DNA of 64,000 bases from positions 1,984,001 to 2,048,000 of the forward strand of contig NZ_BAAAYL010000001.1 of assembly GCF_039536205.1 (NCBI RefSeq), given 5' to 3'. Below are positions 43,524 to 51,636 of the stretch, piece after piece; within the stretch, counting starts at the first letter, position 1, and the number at the start of each line of letters is the position of its first letter. The DNA is from Streptomyces sannanensis (GTDB taxonomy: Bacteria > Actinomycetota > Actinomycetes > Streptomycetales > Streptomycetaceae). A program made the translations under genes and the position numbers. The notes under the pieces are model-generated. The model saw nothing but the letters and a program-made list of their open reading frames with translations. It did no database searches and was not told the origin of the DNA.

Positions 43524-44378
43524 TCAGCCCTTGACGGCGCCCGCCGAGACGCCGGTCACCAGATGGCGCTGGGCGAAGAGGAAGACCACCGCGGCGGGGA
43601 TGGCGATGAGCACGGAGGCCGCGGTCATCGGGCCCCACTGGGCGCCGTACTGGTTGACGAACTTCTGCAGGCCGCCCGCGAGGGTGAGGTTCTCGTCGCC
43701 GACCATGAAGGCGGAGGCGTAGGCGACCTCGCCCCAGGCGGTGATGAAGGAGTAGAAGGCGGTGACCGCGAGGCCGGGGCGGGCGAGCGGCAGGATGAGC
43801 CGCCAGAAGGTGCCGAACGGGGTGAGTCCGTCGACCTGGCCCGACTCGTCTATCTCCCGCGGGATGGTGTCGAAGAAGCCCTTCATCATCCAGGCACAGA
43901 ACGGCACCGCGATGGTGAGGTAGGTGATCACCAGGCCGGCGGGTTCGTTGAGCAGGCCCAGGCCCGCCATGATGTTGTAGATCGGCACGATGAGGACCGC
44001 GACCGGGAACATCTGGGTGACCAGCAGGGTCCACATCAGCCCGCGCTTGCCGGGGAAGCGGAAGCGGCTGACGGCGTAACCGGTGGTGGCGGAGACGAAG
44101 ACGCCGAGGACGGTGGTCAGGCCGGCCACGAGCAGCGAGTTGCCGAACCACGTCAGGAACGGGGTGTCGTCGAGCAGATTGCTGTAGTTCTCGAAGGTCG
44201 TCTCTTTGAAGAAGTCGGTGGTGGCGGCGTACTTCGCCGGCTTGATGGAGGTCAGGAAGACCCACAGCACCGGGAAGACGGCGATCACCGAGGTCACGAC
44301 GAGGGTGGCGTGCAGTCCGAAGGAGGCCAGCGGCGAGCGTCGGCCGCGGACCGGTGCGTTGGGGGCCGCGGTGGTCAC
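43524..44378 (-). CDS. malG: Maltose/maltodextrin ABC transporter permease MalG
   Basis: A 284-residue inner-membrane permease with six predicted transmembrane helices. The EAA loop that docks the ATPase is E-I-D-E-S-G-Q-V-D-G-L-T-P-F-G-T-F-W-R-L-I-L-P-L-A-R-P near residue 200. The N-terminal T-S-I-K-P and the V-T-Q-M-F-P-V-A-V-L segment are typical of MalG. Its GTG overlaps the malF stop (GTGA). No ATPase gene lies here; in Streptomyces the shared ATPase MsiK, encoded elsewhere, energises such systems. Confidence 0.93.
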   Translation of the reverse strand: MTTAAPNAPVRGRRSPLASFGLHATLVVTSVIAVFPVLWVFLTSIKPAKYAATTDFFKETTFENYSNLLDDTPFLTWFGNSLLVAGLTTVLGVFVSATTGYAVSRFRFPGKRGLMWTLLVTQMFPVAVLIVPIYNIMAGLGLLNEPAGLVITYLTIAVPFCAWMMKGFFDTIPREIDESGQVDGLTPFGTFWRLILPLARPGLAVTAFYSFITAWGEVAYASAFMVGDENLTLAGGLQKFVNQYGAQWGPMTAASVLIAIPAAVVFLFAQRHLVTGVSAGAVKG

Positions 44379-45388
44379 CAGGCTTCTCCCTGTTTGCGGA
44401 GGACTCGCCGGTAGACCGCGGCGAAGATCATCAGGAGTACGAGGATCAGTACGCCCCAGGTCGAGGACTGCGCGAAGTCGCGCGGGCTGATCTCGAACGA
44501 GAACTTGTACGCCTGGGTGACCAGGATCTGGGTGGCCTCACCGGGACCGCCCCGGGTGAGCAGGAAGATCACCGGGAACATGTTGAAGGTCCAGATGGTG
44601 CTCAGCAGGATCACGGTGCTGGACACCGATCGCAGCCCGGGCATGGTGATGTGGCGGAACCGCTGCCAGGCGTTGGCGCCGTCCATCTCGGCGGCTTCGT
44701 ACAGCTCGCCGGGAATGGACTGCAGGCCGCCGAGCAGCGCGACCATCATGAACGGCACACCGAGCCAGACGTTGACGGCGATGACGGAGAGCTTGGCCCA
44801 GGAGGGGTCGTTCAGCCACGGCACGGCGTCGATGCCGCCGCCCGCGAGGATCTTGTTGAGCAGGCCGTTGTCCTCGTTGTAGAGGAAGCGCCAGGCGAAG
44901 ACGGAGACGAAGCCGGGCACGGCCCAGGGCAGGATCAGCAGCATCCGGTAGACGGACCGGCCGGCGATCCGCCGGTTGAGGACGTTGGCGAGGGCGAGGC
45001 CCAGGCCGAAGGTGACGGACACACAGGAGACCGTCCAGACCAGCGTCCATCCGAGCGTACCCAGGAACTGGTTGCCGGTGAGCGCGTCGACGTAGTTGTC
45101 GAGCCCCACGAACTCGTATGTCGCGGGCAGGTGGTTGACGCCGATCGACCGGGCGACGTTCCGCTCGTTGGCATCGGTCAGCGAGAGGTAGACGCCGCGG
45201 ACGAGCGGATAGCCGATGATCACGCCGATCACGATCACCACGGGGGCGACCATGGTCCAGGCGTACCAGTGGGTGCCGAGGGCCCGGCGCAGCCGGCCGG
45301 GAGGGGTGCCGTTGTCGCGGCTGCGGCCGCGGGTGAGATCGTCACCCGCGGCCTTCGCCACCGACTGGCCGCTGGTGTGGACAGCCAT
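44375..45388 (-). CDS. malF: Maltose/maltodextrin ABC transporter permease MalF
   Basis: A 337-residue permease. An N-terminal cytoplasmic stretch (about 40 residues) is followed by six helices. It has the EAA motif E-L-Y-E-A-A-E-M-D-G-A-N-A-W-Q-R-F-R-H-I-T-M-P near residue 235 and the F-L-L-T-R-G-G-P-G-E-A-T segment characteristic of MalF-type subunits. It lacks the large periplasmic P2 domain of the E. coli protein, as is normal in Gram-positives. It lies between malE and malG on one transcript. Confidence 0.93.
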   Translation of the reverse strand: MAVHTSGQSVAKAAGDDLTRGRSRDNGTPPGRLRRALGTHWYAWTMVAPVVIVIGVIIGYPLVRGVYLSLTDANERNVARSIGVNHLPATYEFVGLDNYVDALTGNQFLGTLGWTLVWTVSCVSVTFGLGLALANVLNRRIAGRSVYRMLLILPWAVPGFVSVFAWRFLYNEDNGLLNKILAGGGIDAVPWLNDPSWAKLSVIAVNVWLGVPFMMVALLGGLQSIPGELYEAAEMDGANAWQRFRHITMPGLRSVSSTVILLSTIWTFNMFPVIFLLTRGGPGEATQILVTQAYKFSFEISPRDFAQSSTWGVLILVLLMIFAAVYRRVLRKQGEAW

Positions 45389-45476
45389 CTGTCGTTCTGC
45401 CTTCCCTGTTACTTCGAGCAGTTCGCTCGACCTGTGCGGCAGGTGTCGCAGCCAGCCATGTGCCGGTCTGCCTCTC

Positions 45477-46757
45477 TTACTTCCAGTCCTTGAGGAGCTT
45501 GCGGTAGGCGTCGCCCACCGCCTTGGCTCCCTTGTCCGGGGTGGTCTGGCCGGTGAGGACCTTGGTGTATTCGACCTTCAGCGGCTCGAAGAGGCTGCCG
45601 CCCTCCGGAATCCAGGGGCGCTCGACGGCCTTGTCGACGACCGGCTTGAAGAAGCCGACGATCTGGTTGCCGCTGACGTCCGGCTGGCTGTAGGCGGAGG
45701 TACGGGTGGGCAGGAGGCTGAGCTCCTTGGCGACCTTGGCCTGGCTGGCGGCGGAGGTCATGTAGTCGACGAAGGCGTAGGAGGCGTCGAGGTTCTTGGA
45801 GCCGGCGTAGACGGCGAGGTTGTGACCGCCCTGCGGGGCGCCCTGGCCGGCCGAGCCGGCGGGCACGGGGGCGATGCCGAGGTTGGCCTTGTCGGCGAAC
45901 TCCTTGCCGGCGTAGGTGTCGGTGACGGCCCACGGGCCGTTGATCATCATGGCGACCTTGCCGTCCTTGAAGGCCGACTGCATGTTGTTCCAGCCGTCGG
46001 TGGCGTCGGTCTTGGCGGCGCCGGAGTCGACCAGGTCCTTGACGACGGTCATGGCCTTGGCGCCGGCCGGGTTGTCGATCGTGACGGTCTTGGCCTTGGC
46101 GTCGACCATGTCGCCGCCCTCGCCGTAGAGGAAGGACAGGAACCAGTACGGGTCGTCGCCGCGCAGGTAGAGGCCGGTCTTGCCGGTCTTGTCCTTGATG
46201 GTCTTGGAGACGGTCTTCAGCTCGTCGATGGTCTTGGGGACCTCGACACCGGCCTCCTTGAAGATCTTCTTGTTGTAGAAGATGCCCATGGAGTCGATGA
46301 CCTGCGGCACCGCAAAGGTCTTGCCGTCGTACTTGGTGGAGGCGGCGGCCTGCTTCAGGAAGTCGCCCTCGTCCTTGACGGCCGGGGTGCCGTCCAGCGG
46401 GGCGAGGTAGCCGAGGTCGGCGAAGTCGGGCGTCCAGGCAACCTCGGAGCGGATCACGTCGGGGGCGCCGGAGCCGGACTGGGCGGCGTTCTTGAACTTG
46501 TTCTGCGCCTCGCCGAAGGGCACGTTGACGTACTTGACGGTGACCTTGGGGTGCAGCGTGGTGAAGTCCTCGGCGAGCTTCTTGAAGACCTTGTCCTCGC
46601 TGCCGACCGTGGACGTGTCCCACCAGGTGACGGTGCCGGAGAGCTCGCCCGAGCTCTTCTTGTCACCCTTGTCACCGTTGTCGCTGTCGCCGCCGCAGGC
46701 CGTCGCCGCGAGCGCCAGGGCCGCGACCAGAGCGGTGGCCGCTATGCCACGTCGCAT
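45477..46757 (-). CDS. malE: Maltose/maltodextrin-binding lipoprotein MalE
   Basis: A 426-residue extracellular solute-binding lipoprotein. The ATG at 46757 has GAAGGAG upstream. The signal peptide ends in a lipobox (L-A-A-T-A-C, Cys near 21), followed by an acidic linker. The mature protein shows T-V-T-W-W-D-T-S, a Y-N-K-K-I-F-K-E-A-G hinge segment and N-G-P-W-A-V-T, all standard for the MalE class. It is first in the malE-malF-malG-aglA-lacI unit. The promoter region contains MalR-type repeats. Confidence 0.95.
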   Translation of the reverse strand: MRRGIAATALVAALALAATACGGDSDNGDKGDKKSSGELSGTVTWWDTSTVGSEDKVFKKLAEDFTTLHPKVTVKYVNVPFGEAQNKFKNAAQSGSGAPDVIRSEVAWTPDFADLGYLAPLDGTPAVKDEGDFLKQAAASTKYDGKTFAVPQVIDSMGIFYNKKIFKEAGVEVPKTIDELKTVSKTIKDKTGKTGLYLRGDDPYWFLSFLYGEGGDMVDAKAKTVTIDNPAGAKAMTVVKDLVDSGAAKTDATDGWNNMQSAFKDGKVAMMINGPWAVTDTYAGKEFADKANLGIAPVPAGSAGQGAPQGGHNLAVYAGSKNLDASYAFVDYMTSAASQAKVAKELSLLPTRTSAYSQPDVSGNQIVGFFKPVVDKAVERPWIPEGGSLFEPLKVEYTKVLTGQTTPDKGAKAVGDAYRKLLKDWK

Positions 46758-46838
46758 GTGTACTCCTTCAACGGGTGCCGCTCCATCACGGCTCCGGATC
46801 GTCGAGGAACGTAACAAGGATGAAAGAAGACCGAAAGA

Positions 46839-46860
46839 CTTTGCGGAAGATTTCTGCAAG
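46839..46860. promoter_or_regulatory. MalR-type operator on the malE side
   Basis: Read on the minus strand this is CTTGCAG-AAATC-TTCCGCAAAG: a CTTGCAG half-site facing a degenerate GCAAAG, about 80-100 bases before the malE start. Confidence 0.55.
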
Positions 46861-46966
46861 CCGGGCTGATCGTTACATCCGCGTGTCCTCACAGTTGCCG
46901 TTACGCGCCCCGACATCCACGACCGCACGCCCCCGTGCGCCGCGCGCGACGCCTGCAATACCTTCC

Positions 46967-46980
46967 GCAAGGACTTGCAG
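46967..46980. promoter_or_regulatory. MalR-type operator on the aglA side
   Basis: GCAAG-GA-CTTGCAG, with a further CCTGCAA half-site at 46951. It lies about 80 bases before the aglA ATG. The same 14-base pattern stands upstream of the alpha-amylase (37060-37073). Confidence 0.65.
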
Positions 46981-47061
46981 GACTGTTACCTTCGGAGCAC
47001 AACGGTGCTGATCCCGTAGATCCGGTATTTCCGGAACTGTCCGCCTCCGAGAGGGACGCCC

Positions 47062-48711
47062 ATGACGCAGGAGCTCACCACCGACGTCACCCCGTCCACC
47101 GCCCGGCCGGCCCGGGGCTGGTGGCGCGACGCCGTGATCTACGAGGTGTACGTGCGCTCCTTCGCCGACAGCGACGGCGACGGCATCGGCGATCTGCGCG
47201 GCATCCGCGACCGGCTGCCGTACCTCGCCGGGCTGGGCGTGGACGCCGTCTGGCTCACCCCCTTCTACGCCTCCCCCCAGGCCGACGGCGGCTACGACGT
47301 GGCCGACCACCGAGCCGTCGACCCCCTCTTCGGAGACCTCGCCGATGCGGATGAACTGGTGCGTACCGCCCACGGGCTGGGCCTCAGGGTGATCGTGGAC
47401 ATCGTCCCCAACCACACCTCGGACCAGCATCCGTGGTTCCGGGAGGCGCGCGCGGGCCGACACGGGGGTGCGGCCCGCGCGCGCTACCACTTCCACAAGG
47501 GCCGGGGCGCACACGGGGACCTCCCGCCCAACGACTGGGAGTCGGTCTTCGGCGGCCCCGCCTGGACCAGGACGGAGGTGCCGGACGGCAATGGGGGCAC
47601 CTCCCAGCCGGAGGCTGGGGGAGAGTGGTACCTGCACCTCTTCGCCCCCGAGCAGCCGGACCTCAACTGGGACCACCCGGAGGTGCGCGAGGAGTTCACG
47701 TCCGTACTGCGCTTCTGGCTCGACCTCGGCGTGGACGGCTTCCGGGTCGATGTCGCGCACGGCATGGTCAAGGCCCCCGGACTGCCCGACATCGGCGCCC
47801 GTGAGCAGGCCGAACTGATCGGCTCCCAGGTGCTGCCGTTCTTCGACCAGGACGGCGTCCACGAGATCCACCGCACCTGGCGCCGGCTGCTGGACTCGTA
47901 CGGCGGCGAGCGCATCGGCGTCGCCGAGGCCTGGGCGCCGTCCCCGGAGCGGCTCGCACTGTACGTACGCCCCGACGAACTGCACCAGGCCTTCAATTTC
48001 CAGTTCCTGCGCTGCCCCTGGGACGCGGACCGGATGCGCGCGGTCATCGACGACTCCCTGGCCGCTTTGCGCCCCGTCGGCGCGCCCGCCACCTGGGTGC
48101 TGTCCAACCACGACGTCGTACGCCACCTCACCCGTTACGGCGACGGCGCCGGAGGCCTGCGGCGGGCCCGCGCCGCGGCCCTGCTCATGCTGGCGCTGCC
48201 CGGCTCGGCGTACGTCTACCAGGGCGAGGAACTCGGCCTGCCCGAAGTCACCGACCTGCCCGACCACCTGCGCCAGGACCCCTCCTTCTTCCGCGCCGAG
48301 GGCCAGGACGGCTTCCGTGACGGCTGCCGCGTGCCCATTCCCTGGACCCGCGACGGCTCCTCGCACGGCTTCGGCCCCGGCGGCAGCTGGCTTCCCCAGC
48401 CCGCAGGCTGGGCCGGGCTCAGCATCGAGGCGCAGAGCGGCGACCCCGCCTCCACCCTGGAGCTCTACCGGCGGGCCCTCACCCTGCGCCGCCGCCACCC
48501 GGGCCTCGGCGACGGCGCCATGCACTGGCTGGACGCCCCCGAAGGGGTACTGGCCTTCGCCCGCGACGGTTTCGTGTGCACGGTCAACACGGCCGGCACC
48601 GACGCCGTCCTGCCCGTACCGGGCCGCGTACTGCTCTCCTCCGCGGCACCGGAGACCACCGGCGGGACGGTCTGCCTGCCCGCCGAATCCTGCACGTGGT
48701 GGGCAATCTGA
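47062..48711 (+). CDS. aglA: Alpha-glucosidase (GH13), divergent from malE
   Basis: A 549-residue GH13 enzyme, paralogous to the one at 41818-43467. Blocks: V-I-V-D-I-V-P-N-H-T-S, G-F-R-V-D-V-A-H-G-M (nucleophile Asp), V-A-E-A-W and V-L-S-N-H-D-V. The ATG has GAGAGGGAC upstream. Near residues 175-188 it carries an extra V-P-D-G-N-G-G-T-S-Q-P-E-A-G-G that the paralogue lacks, encoded by a short palindromic insertion (47590-47622). It is transcribed away from malE out of a shared regulatory region and is followed by malR. Confidence 0.92.
   Translation: MTQELTTDVTPSTARPARGWWRDAVIYEVYVRSFADSDGDGIGDLRGIRDRLPYLAGLGVDAVWLTPFYASPQADGGYDVADHRAVDPLFGDLADADELVRTAHGLGLRVIVDIVPNHTSDQHPWFREARAGRHGGAARARYHFHKGRGAHGDLPPNDWESVFGGPAWTRTEVPDGNGGTSQPEAGGEWYLHLFAPEQPDLNWDHPEVREEFTSVLRFWLDLGVDGFRVDVAHGMVKAPGLPDIGAREQAELIGSQVLPFFDQDGVHEIHRTWRRLLDSYGGERIGVAEAWAPSPERLALYVRPDELHQAFNFQFLRCPWDADRMRAVIDDSLAALRPVGAPATWVLSNHDVVRHLTRYGDGAGGLRRARAAALLMLALPGSAYVYQGEELGLPEVTDLPDHLRQDPSFFRAEGQDGFRDGCRVPIPWTRDGSSHGFGPGGSWLPQPAGWAGLSIEAQSGDPASTLELYRRALTLRRRHPGLGDGAMHWLDAPEGVLAFARDGFVCTVNTAGTDAVLPVPGRVLLSSAAPETTGGTVCLPAESCTWWAI
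47590..47622. repeat. Short palindromic in-frame insertion within aglA
   Basis: CTCCCAGCC-GGA-GGCTGGG(GG)AG forms a strong hairpin, preceded by AATGGGGGCAC. It is absent from the paralogous glucosidase gene, so it was added after duplication without breaking the frame. Confidence 0.6.
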
Positions 48712-48736
48712 CATGCGACCGGTACAGTCCACTTCC

Positions 48737-49765
48737 ATGACCGCACGGCTCGCCGACATCGCAGCCCAGGCGGGTGTCAGCGAAGCGACGGTCAGCCGGG
48801 TCCTCAACGGCAAGCCGGGGGTTGCCGCGGCCACCCGCGAATCGGTGCTTGCCGCACTCGACGTACTCGGCTACGAACGCCCCGTCCGGCTGCGCAGACG
48901 CAGCGCCGGGCTCGTCGGGCTCATAACCCCCGAGCTCGAGAACCCCATCTTCCCCGCGCTGGCCCAGGTCATCGGCCAGGCACTCACCCGTCAGGGCTAC
49001 ACGCCCGTCCTCGCCACCCAGACCCCGGGCGGCTCCACCGAGGACGAACTCACCGAAATGCTGGTGGACCGGGGTGTCTCCGGCATCATCTTCGTCTCCG
49101 GACTCCACGCCGACACCACCGCCGACATGCAGCGCTACGAGCAGCTGCGCGGCCAGGGTGTGCCGTTCGTCCTCGTCAACGGCTTCTCCCCGAAGGTGCA
49201 GGCCCCCTTCATCTCCCCCGACGACCGGGCCGCCATGCGACTGGCCGTCACCCATCTGGCCTCCCTCGGACACACGAGGATCGGACTCGCCGTCGGGCCG
49301 AAGCGCTTCGTCCCGGTCGTCCGGAAGATCGAGGGCTTCACGGCCGGTATGCGGGACCGGCTCGGGGTGACGCAGGAGGAGTGCGAGCAGCTGATCCAGC
49401 ACTCCCTCTACACCCTGGAGGGCGGCCAGGCCGCCGCCACCGCACTGATCGGCCGCGGCTGTACGGCGGTGGTCTGCGCCAGCGACATGATGGCGCTCGG
49501 CGCGATCCGGGCGGCCCGTCAGGCCGGCTTCGAAGTGCCACGTGACATTTCAGTGGTGGGGTTCGACGACTCCCCGCTGATAGCGTTCACCGACCCGCCG
49601 CTGACCACCATCCGGCAGCCGGTGACGGCCATGGGCCAGGCAGCGGTCAGGGCACTGCTGGAGGAGATCGGGGGCACCCCGGCACCGCACAGCGAATTCG
49701 TCTTCATGCCGGAGCTGGTGGTCCGCGGTTCGACCGCGTCGGGACCCGCCCTTCCCAAGGCGTAG
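48737..49765 (+). CDS. malR: Maltose repressor MalR (LacI family)
   Basis: A 342-residue LacI-type repressor, recognisable as the Streptomyces MalR/Reg1 orthologue. The HTH is at residues 3-28 (A-R-L-A-D-I-A-A-Q-A-G-V-S-E-A-T-V-S-R-V-L-N-G-K-P-G). The sensor domain contains G-L-I-T-P-E-L-E-N-P-I-F-P-A, S-G-I-I-F-V-S-G-L-H-A-D, C-A-S-D-M-M-A-L-G and V-V-G-F-D-D-S-P-L-I-A-F. The ATG at 48737 is preferred; one at 48713 is in frame two bases after the aglA stop. It should repress mal and amylase promoters until maltose-type inducers appear. Confidence 0.9.
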   Translation: MTARLADIAAQAGVSEATVSRVLNGKPGVAAATRESVLAALDVLGYERPVRLRRRSAGLVGLITPELENPIFPALAQVIGQALTRQGYTPVLATQTPGGSTEDELTEMLVDRGVSGIIFVSGLHADTTADMQRYEQLRGQGVPFVLVNGFSPKVQAPFISPDDRAAMRLAVTHLASLGHTRIGLAVGPKRFVPVVRKIEGFTAGMRDRLGVTQEECEQLIQHSLYTLEGGQAAATALIGRGCTAVVCASDMMALGAIRAARQAGFEVPRDISVVGFDDSPLIAFTDPPLTTIRQPVTAMGQAAVRALLEEIGGTPAPHSEFVFMPELVVRGSTASGPALPKA

Positions 49766-49831
49766 GGCATGCGCGGAAGTCCCGACCAGGGGATGATCGG
49801 GAAGAATGACATATCTGGCAGACTCAGGCCC

Positions 49832-50716
49832 ATGGGTGAAGTGACCGTGAAGAATCCTGCAGGCCTGACGGCCACTCCGTCACCCATCGTGGACGAGGAG
49901 GAGCCACCGGCGTCGCGGAGTGCGACCGTACTGCGGCGGATGCGGACGCCTCGCCGTCCGCGCATCTGGTTCGAAATCCTGCTGATCGCCGTGAGTTACT
50001 GGACGTACTCACTCATCCGCAACGCCGTGCCCGAACAGAAGGCCGAGGCGCTGCGCAACGCGGACTGGATCTGGCGCGTCGAGAACGCCATGGGCCTGGC
50101 TTTCGAGAAGACCGTCAATCACGCCGTGGATTCCGTGACATGGCTGATCGTGACGATGAACTATTACTACGCCACGCTGCACTTCGTGGTCACGATCGGT
50201 GTCCTGGTGTGGCTCTTCCGCAGCCATCCCGGCCGTTACGCCGCCACACGGACGGTGCTCTTCGCAACGACCGGTGTGGCACTGGTCGGTTACTACCTGT
50301 TCCCGCTCGCTCCGCCACGGCTGATGAACGGGCATCACTTCATCGACACGGTGCTGGTGCACGGCACCTGGGGCTCGATGGCCTCGGGCGACCTCAAGCA
50401 CATGTCCAACCAGTACGCGGCCATGCCGTCGATGCACATCGGCTGGTCGCTGTGGTGCGGCCTGACGATCTTCCTACTGGCGTCGGCGCCATGGGCGAAG
50501 ATCCTGGGACTCCTGTACCCGGCGACCACGCTGATCGTGATCGTCGCCACCGCCAACCACTTCTGGCTGGACGCGGTGGGCGGAACCCTGTGCCTGGCGT
50601 TCGGCTACGGAGTGTCGCGGGCGTGGTACGGGGCGATGTGCCACCGCCTGCCGAGGCACGTGGTGGCGACATCGCCCCCCGCGAGCACCCCGCAACTGGA
50701 AACCGCAGGCGGATAG
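49832..50716 (+). CDS. PAP2-superfamily membrane phosphatase/transferase
   Basis: A 294-residue protein with about five to six membrane helices after a 50-residue cytoplasmic tail. The PAP2 active-site motifs are A-M-P-S-M-H-I-G-W (C2, catalytic-site His) near residue 195 and A-N-H-F-W-L-D-A-V-G-G (C3) near 240. The L-F-P-L-A-P-P-R-L motif is typical of the inositol-phosphorylceramide-synthase-like branch (AUR1-like) in actinobacteria. It likely acts on a lipid phosphate; substrate unknown. The ATG at 49832 has AGG upstream; an earlier start at 49769 is less likely. Confidence 0.82.
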   Translation: MGEVTVKNPAGLTATPSPIVDEEEPPASRSATVLRRMRTPRRPRIWFEILLIAVSYWTYSLIRNAVPEQKAEALRNADWIWRVENAMGLAFEKTVNHAVDSVTWLIVTMNYYYATLHFVVTIGVLVWLFRSHPGRYAATRTVLFATTGVALVGYYLFPLAPPRLMNGHHFIDTVLVHGTWGSMASGDLKHMSNQYAAMPSMHIGWSLWCGLTIFLLASAPWAKILGLLYPATTLIVIVATANHFWLDAVGGTLCLAFGYGVSRAWYGAMCHRLPRHVVATSPPASTPQLETAGG

Positions 50717-50876
50717 GGGGGCGTGGCCGCGGGGCCCGCCCCTCCCGAATGCGGCGTTCGAGCTCGCACTGAAAGGGTTTGTCGCACATTCACGCGAGCT
50801 GCCGGCGGCGACAGCATAGGGTGCTGAGCTGAATGATCGTTCCGGTCGTTCAGATCTTCAGGGGAGGGCACGCTTC

Positions 50877-51632
50877 ATGGCATTCCGCAAGTTCCTGAGC
50901 TCGCTCGGCATCAACGCACCCAGCGTCGAGACGGTCGTCGAGAACCCCGTCGTCCAGCCGGGATCCACCCTGATCTGCACGGTGACCGTGCGGGGCGGCG
51001 GCGCCGATGTGGAGGTCGAGCGGCTCCTGCTCGACCTGGTGGTCCGAGCGGAAGACCGTGAACCCGACGGTTCGAGCGGCTGGAACAACCCCTACGCCGT
51101 AGGCAAGGCCGAGCTGGGCGCCTTCCGGCTCGCGGCCGGGGAGACCGTCACCCACCGACTGGCCGTCGAGGTGCCGTGGGAGATGCCGCTCACCCACGCC
51201 CAGGGCCGTCACATCAAGGGCGGCCGGGCGGCCGTCCGCACCGAGCTGTCGATCGACAACGCGGTCGACCGCGGCGACTTCGACGAGATCCAGGTGCATG
51301 CGCTCCCGGCGCAGGACACCCTCTTCCAGGCGTTCACGGACCTGGGCTTCCGGCTGCACGAGGCCGAGGTGAAGATCGGCCTGCTGAGCAGGGCACCCAG
51401 GATGGAGGACCGCCAGACGGTCCCCTACTGGCAGGAGACCGACTTCTTCTTCCCCGAGTCCTACGGACGGGGATCACGGTACGAACTCGAGGCCGTGTTC
51501 ATCGCCCGCGAGGACTCGGTCGATGTGCACCCGGGCGGCCACCCGCCGGCCACCTTCGCCTACGCCGACATGGACCTGGCCAAGTGGACCGCCGCGCTGG
51601 ACGCGCATGTCCGTCACCACTGGACGCGCTGA
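50877..51632 (+). CDS. Spo0M-family (arrestin-like) sporulation control protein
   Basis: A 251-residue arrestin-fold protein. It opens M-A-F-R-K-F-L-S-S-L-G-I-N-A-P-S-V-E-T-V and continues with V-Q-P-G-S-T-L, G-R-x-I-K-G-G and a V-P-W-E-M-P-L-T segment, all standard for Spo0M. The ATG has a strong GGGGAGGG site. In Bacillus Spo0M affects sporulation and the cell envelope; in Streptomyces a role in morphology is assumed. It converges on glnE with only four bases between stops. Confidence 0.88.
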   Translation: MAFRKFLSSLGINAPSVETVVENPVVQPGSTLICTVTVRGGGADVEVERLLLDLVVRAEDREPDGSSGWNNPYAVGKAELGAFRLAAGETVTHRLAVEVPWEMPLTHAQGRHIKGGRAAVRTELSIDNAVDRGDFDEIQVHALPAQDTLFQAFTDLGFRLHEAEVKIGLLSRAPRMEDRQTVPYWQETDFFFPESYGRGSRYELEAVFIAREDSVDVHPGGHPPATFAYADMDLAKWTAALDAHVRHHWTR

Positions 51633-51636
51633 CCGC

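Noticed and set aside
41818..44265. A single 815-residue glucosidase fused to a transport domain
   Set aside because: The upstream portion of that frame is a shadow of malG; the glucosidase begins at its own ATG with a ribosome binding site at 43467.
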